From Acholeplasmataceae bacterium (GTDB lineage: Bacteria; Bacillota_I; Bacilli_A; Acholeplasmatales; Acholeplasmataceae): a stretch of 43,083 nucleotides of DNA. The stretch's first letter is position 1, and each line of letters starts with the position of its first letter. The stretch lies in assembly GCA_024709245.1 (NCBI GenBank), contig JANJXB010000051.1, forward strand, positions 1 to 43,083, read 5' to 3'. Under the pieces are notes generated by a model, which was not told where the DNA came from, searched no databases, and saw only the letters and a list, made by a program, of their open reading frames with translations. The position numbers were made by a program, and so were the translations under genes. Positions 33,264 through 40,986 of this stretch are shown one piece after another.

Positions 33264-33675
33264 CAGTGTTTTCCTTCCTTGGCATCATCACAGCTTCACC
33301 TGTGAGCATACACTCGCCTTCTTGGCTAAAAATTTCCGTCGTAAAGATCACACGGTTCTTTTCTAGTATAATCTCTTTCACTGTAATCTTTACAGTGAGT
33401 TGCATTCCAGGATAGACAGGTTTTAGGAATTTCAAAGACTGACCACAATAAATGGTGCCTTCCCCAGGATATTCCATACCAAAAATCTTAGAAAATAGAC
33501 AACCGACCAACATGCCATGGACAATCGGTGTTTTAAAAATGGTTTTTTTACAATACTCTTCATCAAAGTGTGCTAAATTCATATCTCCTGTCAGTTCTCC
33601 AAATTTTCTGATGTCATCACACGTGATGACTCTTTGGTAACTTCGAGTGTCTCCAATCTGCATTTTTCTGATCAT
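33169..33675 (-). CDS. MaoC-like (R)-specific enoyl-CoA hydratase
   Basis: A 168-residue hot-dog protein; the catalytic hydratase-2 motif is present (FGELTGDMNLAHFDEEYC...IVHGML, with the Asp and His). It probably hydrates crotonyl-CoA made by Kal to 3-hydroxybutyryl-CoA, linking lysine carbon to the acetoacetyl-CoA route. The ATG at 33675 is preferred over the ORF-track start at 33762 because the latter lies inside the riboswitch and AGGAG sits just before 33675. The first 139 residues match the normal family; the last 30 (polar, HEHHD-rich) overlap atoD by 95 bases. It is the first gene after the lysine riboswitch. Confidence 0.85.
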   Translation of the reverse strand: MIRKMQIGDTRSYQRVITCDDIRKFGELTGDMNLAHFDEEYCKKTIFKTPIVHGMLVGCLFSKIFGMEYPGEGTIYCGQSLKFLKPVYPGMQLTVKITVKEIILEKNRVIFTTEIFSQEGECMLTGEAVMMPRKENTDEKANHENTVSRDDQRRHEHHDRGVPDLRHT

Positions 33676-33696
33676 AATGGCTCCTCTCTTGAAAAT

Positions 33697-33720
33697 AAAA
33701 AGAACTGTTGGCAAACAGCT
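33697..33720 (-). terminator. Intrinsic terminator in the lysine riboswitch expression platform
   Basis: On the minus strand AGCTGTT pairs with AACAGTT around loop TGCC, followed by TTCTTTTTATTTT. Its 5' arm contains CTGT (33718-33715), which is also the 3' strand of riboswitch helix P1. It lies 20-40 bases before the start of the MaoC-like gene. Confidence 0.75.
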
Positions 33721-33882
33721 CTCCATTTGTTCAAAATGGCAATGAAGGAGGTGTATCCTCAATCATCAAGGCGGATAAAGGGACTTTATCAGGCTTTCGG
33801 CGGCATACTCCTTCGTGATTCACAGGATATCCCATCCTATGGTGAATCAGTACACAATAGACCGCGCCTCTGTATCGTATCT
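33715..33882 (-). ncRNA. Lysine riboswitch (L box), predicted ON switch for lysine catabolism
   Basis: Read on the minus strand, this leader has the conserved L-box core: AGAGGCGC after P1, the GTGTACTG/GGGATATCC arms, GAAGGAGTATGCCGCCGAAAGCC, and a P5 hairpin CCATTT/AAATGG followed directly by GGAGAGCT. These line up in order with the Bacillus lysC riboswitch as I know it. P1 is short (ACAG, 33873-33870, with CTGT, 33718-33715). The P1 3' strand is also the left arm of the terminator at 33697-33720, so lysine binding should block termination and turn the operon ON. Lysine-responsive leaders of catabolic genes have been predicted before in a few bacteria, to my knowledge. Confidence 0.92.
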
Positions 33883-33888
33883 AGTTCT

Positions 33889-33918
33889 ATTATAATCGAT
33901 GAATGTAAGCGCTGTCAA
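33889..33918 (-). promoter_or_regulatory. Promoter of the lysine-fermentation operon
   Basis: TTGACA is followed by 18 bases and TATAAT on the minus strand. The predicted start near 33882 lies just before riboswitch helix P1. Confidence 0.85.
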
Positions 33919-33990
33919 TGAAAAATCGTTCGAATTGTGAGCTTTGCTCAGTTTCATTTCATCCTTTGGCAAGAGTGAAATTGACACTAT

Positions 33991-34019
33991 TTGCATATGT
34001 TGATTAAAAAGACTATAAT
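33991..34019 (+). promoter_or_regulatory. Promoter of the 78-residue membrane protein gene
   Basis: TTGCAT is followed by exactly 17 bases and TATAAT, followed closely by a strong AAGGAGG ribosome site. Confidence 0.75.
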
Positions 34020-34042
34020 GTGAGATATAAGGAGGAATTCAA

Positions 34043-34279
34043 ATGAAAGAGTATGTAAGATTCATTGATGGTTTACCCTGGATCATTCGTGTTATTCTGG
34101 CTTTACCCGGTATCGATGGCATTGCTTATGGAATCTATCGTATAGCAAAAGGTCTAGACAAGAAAGACAACACAATGCTTTTTGTAGGGATTCTCTGGTT
34201 ATTTTTAGGATTTGCAATATTTTGGATTATTGACTTATTTCAAGTCATATTTACTGGAAAAGTGACATTCTTTGCATAA
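34043..34279 (+). CDS. Small membrane protein of unknown function
   Basis: A 78-residue protein with a strong AAGGAGG site, its own promoter and a terminator, so it is a real gene. It has a hydrophobic segment around residues 14-35 and a second from about 48 to 70 (LFVGILWLFLGFAIFWIIDLF), separated by a charged loop (KGLDKKDN). It resembles small two-helix membrane proteins seen widely in mollicute-like genomes; I do not recognise a named family. Neighbours give no clue to its role. Confidence 0.8.
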   Translation: MKEYVRFIDGLPWIIRVILALPGIDGIAYGIYRIAKGLDKKDNTMLFVGILWLFLGFAIFWIIDLFQVIFTGKVTFFA

Positions 34280-34284
34280 AAAAG

Positions 34285-34313
34285 AAGGCGGTTCGTTAAG
34301 AATCGCCTTTTTT
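34285..34313. terminator. Bidirectional terminator
   Basis: AAGGCG pairs with CGCCTT with an inner TTC/GAA extension; T runs lie on both sides. It ends the small membrane gene on the plus strand and overlaps the last codons of the GNAT fusion gene on the minus strand. Confidence 0.8.
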
Positions 34314-35456
34314 GATGTCAAAATATACCACATGTCTCAGTTTACCACCATACCTCAACACATTTTCAGCTGAAATATAGAAGCCTGATTTCATGAAATT
34401 GTTCAAACTGTGTAAGTTTTTCGGTGATACTGTTGCACAAATCAAATCATAGTTATTCTCTTTGGCAAAGTGAATTGCTTCCTCAATCAATCTTTTTTGT
34501 ATACCTTGCTTACGATATCTCAAATCAACGAGCATCGTGTCAATGGATAATACTCGAGTCAATAAAGAGATCTCCTCATTTGAACGATAGACACTACGAT
34601 TGATATTCTTAACTGGTTTCAGTCCAACATAGCCCATCATACCCCAACGTGACTTTTCAATCCGTACTTCCTTCTTGAGTACCATCGTTTTCAAGGATAA
34701 AAAACTACTGGGGGCGAATAACTCTTGATCATCTTTTTCAGTTGCTTTTAAAGATCTTCTTTGCATCGCCCAGATGGCAAATACATCTTTTGGTTTTGCT
34801 ACTTGAATACCATATGCAACTTCTTTGTTCGTCAAATATTCGATGCATTTGGGATGATGCTCAAATAAATTGTTTTCCCATAGTACAATCACATCACTCA
34901 CTCGTTTTCCACTTTTTTTCATCTTGCGCAAGCGATGTTTTGTCCATTTATCATAGAGCTTGAAAATATTGATGTATGAATCAATCAGTTTGGGAGCTGT
35001 CAATTCAGTTTCTTGGACAACCTTATTATGAATCATGATGAAAAAACGATATCCAAAGAGATCATCAATGGTCTCAATCTTGATGATTCCTTTCACAATC
35101 AAATCGTGAAGAGTCTCGAAAAAGGTGAGATAAACAACAAATGAAACAACATCATCTTCACCAATCTTTGAAGGATCTTCAGGTTTTCTGTAGTCATGTT
35201 CGAGTTTTTGATAAAGTGAGCAAATGAGACTGTTGGATGTAAAGTCACGATTTAAACTTGCCACAAACTCTGCTTCTTTTAATTTTCTCGTCTTATTCGA
35301 CTCATAAATCAGTTTGAGTAATCCAATCGCAGCCCCAATGAGTGCTGCACCTTCAACATATTTCATCAACTCATCAAAATAAACGGCACCTAGAATCAAT
35401 ATAAAAATGACAATAAAAAAGATTAAGCCATATTGCTTCAATCTCTGATTATCCAT
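34296..35456 (-). CDS. Membrane-anchored protein with C-terminal GNAT acetyltransferase domain
   Basis: A 386-residue protein. Two hydrophobic helices at the N-terminus (residues about 8-50) are followed by a helical charged region of about 150 residues, resembling DUF4760-type membrane proteins. The last 120-150 residues form a GNAT domain: the acetyl-CoA motif reads VDLRYRKQGIQKRLIEEAIHFAKEN and is followed by NLHSLNNFMKSGF. The ATG at 35456 is preferred over TTG at 35462. The substrate is unknown. A TATAAT -10 box lies upstream (35490s) without a clear -35. The combination of these two parts in one chain is unusual. Confidence 0.7.
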   Translation of the reverse strand: MDNQRLKQYGLIFFIVIFILILGAVYFDELMKYVEGAALIGAAIGLLKLIYESNKTRKLKEAEFVASLNRDFTSNSLICSLYQKLEHDYRKPEDPSKIGEDDVVSFVVYLTFFETLHDLIVKGIIKIETIDDLFGYRFFIMIHNKVVQETELTAPKLIDSYINIFKLYDKWTKHRLRKMKKSGKRVSDVIVLWENNLFEHHPKCIEYLTNKEVAYGIQVAKPKDVFAIWAMQRRSLKATEKDDQELFAPSSFLSLKTMVLKKEVRIEKSRWGMMGYVGLKPVKNINRSVYRSNEEISLLTRVLSIDTMLVDLRYRKQGIQKRLIEEAIHFAKENNYDLICATVSPKNLHSLNNFMKSGFYISAENVLRYGGKLRHVVYFDIKKGDS

Positions 35457-35527
35457 GATCAACCCACACCCTTTATGCTTTATTTAGATTTATTATATCA
35501 TTGTTCTTCTGTTTTAGGATATCAATT

Positions 35528-35553
35528 AAAAAACTGACCCATGACAGGTCAGT
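35528..35553 (-). terminator. Terminator of the B12-riboswitch operon
   Basis: ACTGACC pairs with GGTCAGT around a six-base loop, with TTTTTTAA following on the minus strand, right after the ECF gene. Confidence 0.85.
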
Positions 35554-35557
35554 ATTT

Positions 35558-36091
35558 TTACTTTGTTTCAAGATAATAATGTTTCGTTTGTTCCAAGAGT
35601 AACTTTTTAAGTGGCTCATACAACCAGTAGATCGAAAGAAAATTGCTGACCGCCATCACCATCTCAAAAGGCAAATCCATGATGAAATAGGTCAAAAATG
35701 GAATTCCAAGAACAAATACAGAGATGGGTATGAATGCCCAGCCATAAATGAATCCAAACAATAATCCCGTACATGCAAGATGAATTGGAGATTCAAGTTT
35801 CTTAAATACGGTTTGAAGCAATACTGGAATCATCATATAGCCCACAAACATCGAAATGAAATGTAGCGGAATCACAGCGCCAAAAGGAGATAAAGTATTG
35901 TAGAGAATGACATGAATGATGATAATCAGTGTTGTTCTCTTAAATCCAAGAACTTTTGAGTATAAAACGAGAAGTAAAACCGTGGTCTGAACATTCGGAA
36001 GAAAAGACAGTGCAATTTGCTGTACCAGCAAAATCGCTGAAAGAATGGCAATCAATGCCACATCTTTCGTTCCTTGATGCAATTTACTCAA
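35558..36091 (-). CDS. ECF transporter S component, probably cobalamin-specific
   Basis: A 177-residue protein with about five or six membrane helices. The start DVALIAILSAILLVQQIAL and the interior FGAVIPLHFISMFVGYMMIPVLL and GLLFGFIYGW resemble substrate-binding S components of energy-coupling-factor transporters. The start is a TTG at 36091 with GGTGA upstream. It is the third gene of a cobalamin-riboswitch operon, so cobalamin or a cobalamin precursor is the likely substrate. No EcfA or EcfT gene is nearby; it may share a common energising module encoded elsewhere (group II ECF). Confidence 0.78.
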   Translation of the reverse strand: MSKLHQGTKDVALIAILSAILLVQQIALSFLPNVQTTVLLLVLYSKVLGFKRTTLIIIIHVILYNTLSPFGAVIPLHFISMFVGYMMIPVLLQTVFKKLESPIHLACTGLLFGFIYGWAFIPISVFVLGIPFLTYFIMDLPFEMVMAVSNFLSIYWLYEPLKKLLLEQTKHYYLETK

Positions 36092-36097
36092 ATGTCA

Positions 36098-36565
36098 TCA
36101 CCATACTTCCTCTACCTTGATTTTAATCCGATCTTGATCATCAAATGCCAATTGCATCACGCCTTGGGGGGTCAGCTTGAATTCAGATCCATCCCATTTG
36201 TAGATGGATAAGTAGGTATGTTGCCAATCCGTCATCAATTCAAATGTCGTTCCTTGAATCCCCAGTATCACTTTATCGGATGTTCCAAAACTGGAAAATG
36301 TATAACTGCATGTATCATCTTGTTGATACGCCTGATTTGCACAGGTCAGTTCAAAATGGGCTTGTAATAGATCATAAAATGTCATGCCTTCTTCAAAACT
36401 CAACCACGCTTCATAAACAATCGTACCCGATTCATCTTCTAATATCAGCTCAATTTCACCAGATTCCAAAGCATGATTATTGGTTTGTAACAGTCTGATT
36501 GCTGTAAAAACGCTCGCCAGAGCGATGATACTGACGATGAATTTGACAGCAAGTTTTTTCATCAT
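36098..36565 (-). CDS. Membrane-anchored or secreted DUF4430 domain protein
   Basis: A 155-residue protein with one N-terminal signal/anchor helix (FIVSIIALASVFTAIRLL) and a DUF4430-type beta domain (EIELILEDESGTIVYEAWLSFEEGMTFYDLLQAHFEL...LSIYKWDGSEF). DUF4430 resembles the C-terminal beta domain of animal transcobalamin. A pair of cysteines (TCANQ...DTCSY) could form a disulfide outside the cell. It overlaps the transcobalamin-like gene by ATGA and lies six bases before the ECF gene, all under the B12 riboswitch, so a role in handing cobalamin to the S component is likely. Confidence 0.75.
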   Translation of the reverse strand: MMKKLAVKFIVSIIALASVFTAIRLLQTNNHALESGEIELILEDESGTIVYEAWLSFEEGMTFYDLLQAHFELTCANQAYQQDDTCSYTFSSFGTSDKVILGIQGTTFELMTDWQHTYLSIYKWDGSEFKLTPQGVMQLAFDDQDRIKIKVEEVW

Positions 36566-37761
36566 TGGACCTCAAAAGGAGTCAATTGAAAGAGATTGAA
36601 TGCGGGATTTCCATAAACATCTCGATACAATTTATAAGCTACAAGTGCAGCAAACACTTGAGGAGTCGAAAACATCAGATCTGCACTCTCCGAATCAAGT
36701 GTCCATTTGAATGCACCTTCTTCACTGTACAGCAAGAGCGCTTCAATCAGATCAACACCCTCAGTCTCGAAATCCACACCTCTTGGATTGATTCCAAATG
36801 AAACAAGACCTAAGATAACTGCTGCAGTTGATGATGCATTGGAGCTACCCCATGCTGATACACCTGTAGCGGTTAAATTCTCTTGGATGAAATCGATATA
36901 ACTATCCTTCGCAGCATCGACTTGAAGAACATCATGATAGGGAGAAATCGCGAGCATTGCCATGCCTGCAAAGTCTGAATCCATATAGGTTGGAAAGGTT
37001 GAAATGATTTGACTAATCAATTGATTAATGGTTGCATCACGATTTTCAATCAAAGAATATGCCGTGAGAAGGGCGATCGATTCGTAGTGATTTGCCGGTG
37101 TGAATCCATCAAGTGCTAAGATTGTTTCATCTTGATTCAAGGAGAAAATGGTTTCATATATCGTTGTCTTCATCGCATTTGCTATCGAATCTCTTGAAAG
37201 TAAGGATGCAGGTGTAGAAATCCATGCAGAAAGCGCAGGAACATCGTATCCTTTCGTGTAAAGTTGATGAATGGCAGCAGCGACATGATGATCTGTCATC
37301 GTATTTGAAAGATAAGTATCTAAATAAGTGTCAATAAACAATTGAATCAAACGATCCACTTCCAAATCGGTTTCATCCAAAAGTGTGACTTCAACAAAAC
37401 TAATTTTGGTACCGTCAGTTACCGTCACTTGATCAAGACCCACTGTGGATGAGACACCATCCACAAATAAAGAATAGTAATAATTATATGTCACACCATA
37501 TTCGGTTGGGTAATTCCCACCAACACCGTTGATGAACGTTCCTAATGAGAAAACTGTGTAATCTAATCCAATAGCCTCATCAATCAGTTCAACCAAATCC
37601 AATGTAGACTCAGGGTCAAAAGTAATCCTTTGTGAAATGATGATATCCCCTTCGAGATTCACAACTTCAACAGTAAATGTATCTTTTTCATCATCTTTCG
37701 TACACCCAGCGATGGTGATGAAAACAAGCAGTAAAACAACAACCAGTAAGATCTTTTTCAT
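36562..37761 (-). CDS. Transcobalamin-like lipoprotein (DUF4430 plus alpha/alpha-barrel)
   Basis: A 399-residue lipoprotein; lipobox IAGC follows a strong signal helix. Residues about 27-125 form a DUF4430 beta domain (FTVEVVNLEGDIII...YYYSLFVDG). The rest is a helical repeat domain of the prenyltransferase/squalene-cyclase-like alpha/alpha-barrel type, with STAAVILGLVSFGINPRG and FSTPQVFAALVAYKLYRDVYG. Animal transcobalamin and intrinsic factor have the same two domains in the opposite order (barrel first). The ATG at 37761 is used (AAGGAG seven bases upstream) rather than the ORF-track start at 37845. Being first after a cobalamin riboswitch, it is probably a surface B12-capture protein. 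Confidence 0.8.
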   Translation of the reverse strand: MKKILLVVVLLLVFITIAGCTKDDEKDTFTVEVVNLEGDIIISQRITFDPESTLDLVELIDEAIGLDYTVFSLGTFINGVGGNYPTEYGVTYNYYYSLFVDGVSSTVGLDQVTVTDGTKISFVEVTLLDETDLEVDRLIQLFIDTYLDTYLSNTMTDHHVAAAIHQLYTKGYDVPALSAWISTPASLLSRDSIANAMKTTIYETIFSLNQDETILALDGFTPANHYESIALLTAYSLIENRDATINQLISQIISTFPTYMDSDFAGMAMLAISPYHDVLQVDAAKDSYIDFIQENLTATGVSAWGSSNASSTAAVILGLVSFGINPRGVDFETEGVDLIEALLLYSEEGAFKWTLDSESADLMFSTPQVFAALVAYKLYRDVYGNPAFNLFQLTPFEVQ

Positions 37762-37782
37762 GTCCATTCTCCTTATAATAAA

Positions 37783-37812
37783 TATAAAATCCACATCTCT
37801 GGTGATGTGGAA
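37783..37812 (-). terminator. Hairpin in the cobalamin-riboswitch expression platform
   Basis: CCACATC pairs with GATGTGG around ACCAGA and is followed on the minus strand by ATTTTATATTTATT, 20 bases before the ribosome site. It may terminate transcription or mask the start when B12 is bound. Confidence 0.5.
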
Positions 37813-37870
37813 AATAGACAAAAAAGAAATTTTTGCCCTTCTCAACCCCAGAAGATGACTTCAGTTGATG

Positions 37871-38015
37871 TTCGGTAGGTCTCCCGGCTTGACTTCATCC
37901 TAATTTGCGCCTTCCCGCTTTCGCAGTGGCCTATCGCATTTCGTCCGTCTCACGGTTGCTGGGACAGCTTGAGATTGCTACTCAATTCCCTGTTATGTTG
38001 CACGCAACACCGATC
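37871..38015 (-). ncRNA. Cobalamin riboswitch
   Basis: On the minus strand the conserved core is clear: CAGGGAA, GTGAGACGGACG, GCCACTGCG...GGGAAGGCGC, AGGATGAAGTCAAG and the B12 box AGCCGGGAGACCTACCG. Closing pairs CGGT/ACCG bracket it. It precedes the transcobalamin-like, DUF4430 and ECF genes and should repress them when adenosylcobalamin is plentiful. Confidence 0.93.
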
Positions 38016-38034
38016 CATCGATTCAGTTACTTCA

Positions 38035-38063
38035 ATTATAGACTAGGTATCTACTTGAATCAA
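38035..38063 (-). promoter_or_regulatory. Promoter of the cobalamin-uptake operon
   Basis: TTGATT is followed by exactly 17 bases and TATAAT on the minus strand; the transcript should start about ten bases before the riboswitch. Confidence 0.8.
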
Positions 38064-38110
38064 TACCCCTATCCAAAAATAGTCTCTATTTATAATGAAA
38101 CTGTTTTACT

Positions 38111-38755
38111 TCATTTTTCAAGATGCTTGTAGATTGTTTCGAGCAATGTCTTTTTAGAAACATTCATCATATCCATCAGGTTTTTAACCTGATGCTCATA
38201 CTGATGTTTCAAGATTTGATCTTCCAATCCTGGTAAGTTAATCAGCACATTCATGCATGCTCCTTCAATGGCTGTAGAAAGCATCAAAACACTGACACCA
38301 AGATCCGAGATAGCTGATGTATTGCCATATTTTAACAACATTGGAAGTTGATGAAGTGCAGATAAAGACAGTGTTGCAACTTTGATTGGAACACGGATGG
38401 CTTCTGTTGTTCCTTCTTGAATCTTTTGATTTCTCTCAAGCACTTCAATGGCATTATTCTTAGGCATTTTATAAGCTTTCATGATGAGATTGAATGCATT
38501 GGTATCTTCATCAATCAATGCTTTTAACTCATCTTTGATTAAAATCAGTGCTCGATTGACATCGATGAATTCATATTGAATTTCTTGAGGTAACGCTAAA
38601 AACTTCTTCTTTTCAACCGTCAAATGTCCAACCATACGGGATAAAGCAACACCCATGGTTGCACAAAGTGCACTCACGGATCCTCCTCCAGGAGTTGGAC
38701 TATTGGAGTCAATGGCTTCAACAAAATCTTTTAATGTGTAATCATAGAGTTTCAT
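38111..38755 (-). CDS. fchA: Formiminotetrahydrofolate cyclodeaminase
   Basis: A 214-residue protein with the cyclodeaminase signature at the start (FVEAIDSNSPTPGGGSVSALCATMGVALSRMV) and mostly helical structure. It converts 5-formimino-THF to 5,10-methenyl-THF and ammonia, recovering the one-carbon unit of histidine. ATGA overlap with hutI shows coupling. It is the last hut gene; only a weak AAATAG/CTATTT hairpin separates it from the next promoter. Confidence 0.92.
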   Translation of the reverse strand: MKLYDYTLKDFVEAIDSNSPTPGGGSVSALCATMGVALSRMVGHLTVEKKKFLALPQEIQYEFIDVNRALILIKDELKALIDEDTNAFNLIMKAYKMPKNNAIEVLERNQKIQEGTTEAIRVPIKVATLSLSALHQLPMLLKYGNTSAISDLGVSVLMLSTAIEGACMNVLINLPGLEDQILKHQYEHQVKNLMDMMNVSKKTLLETIYKHLEK

Positions 38756-40014
38756 ATTTTCCTCACAATCTGTCTATTGAGGACAACCAGTTTTCCATCA
38801 ATAAAGACATCTTTTGTATGATTAATACCATAATGATAAAGCATGTACGATAAATTAGGAACATTCAGTAAAACGATATTGGCATGTTTTCCGGGCTCCA
38901 GTGATCCATGCGTTTCATGAATACCCAGATGATATGCAGGATTTAATGTGGTGGCATTCAAAATCTCTTCTGGCTTCATATCGTAATGTTGATAAGCCAG
39001 TTGCATGATGAACTGAAAATTTTCTGTAGGACAACTTCCCGGGTTATAATCACCTGAAATGGAGACGATACATCCTGCATCCAGAATTTTGCGTGCGGGT
39101 GCGTATTTTTTCTTTAAATAAAACGAAGTCCCAGGCAATAAATTCGCGGCTACATTGCTTTTTGCAAGTTTTGCAATATCGGAATCCGTGATACTCATCA
39201 AATGATCAATCGAAGTTGCTTCCAAGTCAATGCCTAATGAAGTCCCACCGATCGATTTCATTTCATCGGAATGTAACTTGATTTTAAATCCCATTGCATG
39301 CGCACTCATCAAAATATGTTTGGTATCTTCAACAGAGAACACACCTTCCTCACAGAAAACATCCACCGCTTCTGCAAGTCCGTTTTTTTTGATAAACTTC
39401 AAATCTTCAATCACTTCATCGACATAATCATCTTTATAGTGCGTGTATTCAATCGGTATCGCATGTGCACCCATGTAGGTTGATAGAATATGGATAGGAT
39501 GGTCTTTCGATAATTCTCTAGCTACAGAGAGTTGTTTAACCTCGGTTTCAAGATTCAATCCATATCCACTCTTGGCTTCAACAACCGTAACGCCATAGAG
39601 CATCATTTCATCGAGTGACTGGTAAGCTTTTCGATACAGTTCTCCAAAGGATGCTTGTCTTGTTTTTTCAACCGTATTCAAAATACCTCCACCGGATTTC
39701 AAAATATCCAGATAGGGTACGCCTGCTTTCATTTTGTCATATTCCATCTCGCGAGAACCTGCATGCACCAAATGGGTGTGTGAATCGATGAGACCCGGAA
39801 TCGCAATGGCACCTTTCGCGTCATGTAAAACCGTATATTCTGAAACATGTTGATCAAACGAACCTGTCGATACTGCTAAAATACGATCACCTTGGACAGC
39901 AATAAAAGCACGATCGAGAGAATAGAGTCTCGACATGTTTTTACCCCGAATGGGTGGAACGATATAGGGTGTATACACCGTGTTGATGTTGTAAATGATG
40001 AGATCTGCTTTCAC
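38752..40014 (-). CDS. hutI: Imidazolonepropionase
   Basis: A 420-residue amidohydrolase with the metal motif GLIDSHTHLVHAGSREMEYD, the central KLHSDEMKSIGGTSLGID and the metal Asp in VSISGDYNPGSCPTENF. It opens imidazolonepropionate to N-formimino-L-glutamate. The start is a GTG at 40014 with AGGAGGG upstream. Length fits the family. Confidence 0.95.
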   Translation of the reverse strand: MKADLIIYNINTVYTPYIVPPIRGKNMSRLYSLDRAFIAVQGDRILAVSTGSFDQHVSEYTVLHDAKGAIAIPGLIDSHTHLVHAGSREMEYDKMKAGVPYLDILKSGGGILNTVEKTRQASFGELYRKAYQSLDEMMLYGVTVVEAKSGYGLNLETEVKQLSVARELSKDHPIHILSTYMGAHAIPIEYTHYKDDYVDEVIEDLKFIKKNGLAEAVDVFCEEGVFSVEDTKHILMSAHAMGFKIKLHSDEMKSIGGTSLGIDLEATSIDHLMSITDSDIAKLAKSNVAANLLPGTSFYLKKKYAPARKILDAGCIVSISGDYNPGSCPTENFQFIMQLAYQHYDMKPEEILNATTLNPAYHLGIHETHGSLEPGKHANIVLLNVPNLSYMLYHYGINHTKDVFIDGKLVVLNRQIVRKI

Positions 40015-40023
40015 AGTACCCTC

Positions 40024-40986
40024 CTATACATTAGCCTCAATGATCTTATGTTTTGAAAATCCTCTAAGTTTTAAATGTTTGATGGATAACTCAGTTAATG
40101 TTTCAAGACTCATCTGTTTATCATAAGTCTGCTGGGATGATTGCATGTAATATTTGACAGAGTCCATTAATGCTTCCTGGGGTATTAGACCTATCACCTC
40201 GGAACCTGTAATACTGACTTGATAGCGTTTGGCTTCCATGACTACGGTTTCAAAGATTCGATAGATTGGGTTTTTCTTATAATCCAATATATTCATAGTG
40301 ACCTGTACACAATTCATCTCAGACAATGTTGCAGGTCCTGCTTGAATGTATTGAAATCCACCAGAGGATTGTCGAATTGCTTTTGCAATGAATGAAGCTA
40401 CTTTCTCATCGGTCGTATTCAAATCAATGTTGTAAGCCACTAAAGGCATTCTCGCACCAATAGCAACCACTCCAAAGGTTGGATGAATCATGGGTTGACC
40501 ATAGTCTGGTTTCCATTCCGGCAATGTGATCTTTGTCGACATGCCTTCAAACTCACCTTTTCGAATATCCGGCAATTGGATACGGTTATCCTGTGTAGCT
40601 GCCTTCGCATATAAGTATACAGGAATTTGATGCATATAGGACACATGAATGGCTAAATCCTTGGCACATTCAATACATTCTTCCATGGTGATATTCGAAA
40701 TAGGGATGAAGGGAACCACATCAACTGCTCCCATTCTGGGATGTTCACCTTTGTGCATTCTCATGTCAATTTTTTCGATTGCACGTCTAAAAAACTCAAT
40801 CAAAGGGAGAATCATGAAATGAGGATCACCAATCAATGTGATGACTGTTCGATGATAGTCCTGATCTGGTTCATAGGAAATCAATTGGAATCCTTGTTGG
40901 TTCTTTAAAGGTTCAACGATGTATTCAATGATATCTAAGTTTCTACCTTCGCTGATGTTGGGTACGCATTGAGCTATTCTATTCAT
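40024..40986 (-). CDS. ftcD: Glutamate formiminotransferase
   Basis: A 320-residue protein with the formiminotransferase N-terminal signature (CVPNISEGRNLDIIEYIVEPL) and GEHPRMGAVDVVPFIPI. It transfers the formimino group from formiminoglutamate to tetrahydrofolate, giving glutamate. The ATG at 40986 (MNRIAQCVPN) is preferred over the ORF-track start at 41100, which lies inside hutU; AAAGGAA precedes it. The cyclodeaminase is a separate gene (fchA) rather than fused as in animals. Confidence 0.93.
   Translation of the reverse strand: MNRIAQCVPNISEGRNLDIIEYIVEPLKNQQGFQLISYEPDQDYHRTVITLIGDPHFMILPLIEFFRRAIEKIDMRMHKGEHPRMGAVDVVPFIPISNITMEECIECAKDLAIHVSYMHQIPVYLYAKAATQDNRIQLPDIRKGEFEGMSTKITLPEWKPDYGQPMIHPTFGVVAIGARMPLVAYNIDLNTTDEKVASFIAKAIRQSSGGFQYIQAGPATLSEMNCVQVTMNILDYKKNPIYRIFETVVMEAKRYQVSITGSEVIGLIPQEALMDSVKYYMQSSQQTYDKQMSLETLTELSIKHLKLRGFSKHKIIEANV

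Noticed and set aside
33169-33675. Frameshifted maoC pseudogene
   Set aside because: The hydratase domain is intact with catalytic residues and a proper start; only the C-terminal tail is odd.
33634-33921. Plus-strand ORF of 95 residues and the 5' extension of the maoC ORF to 33762
   Set aside because: Both lie across the lysine riboswitch and its terminator; the RNA structure and the AGGAG site before 33675 explain the sequence better.
37905-38132. Plus-strand ORF of 75 residues
   Set aside because: It is the complement of the cobalamin riboswitch and promoter, with no ribosome site.
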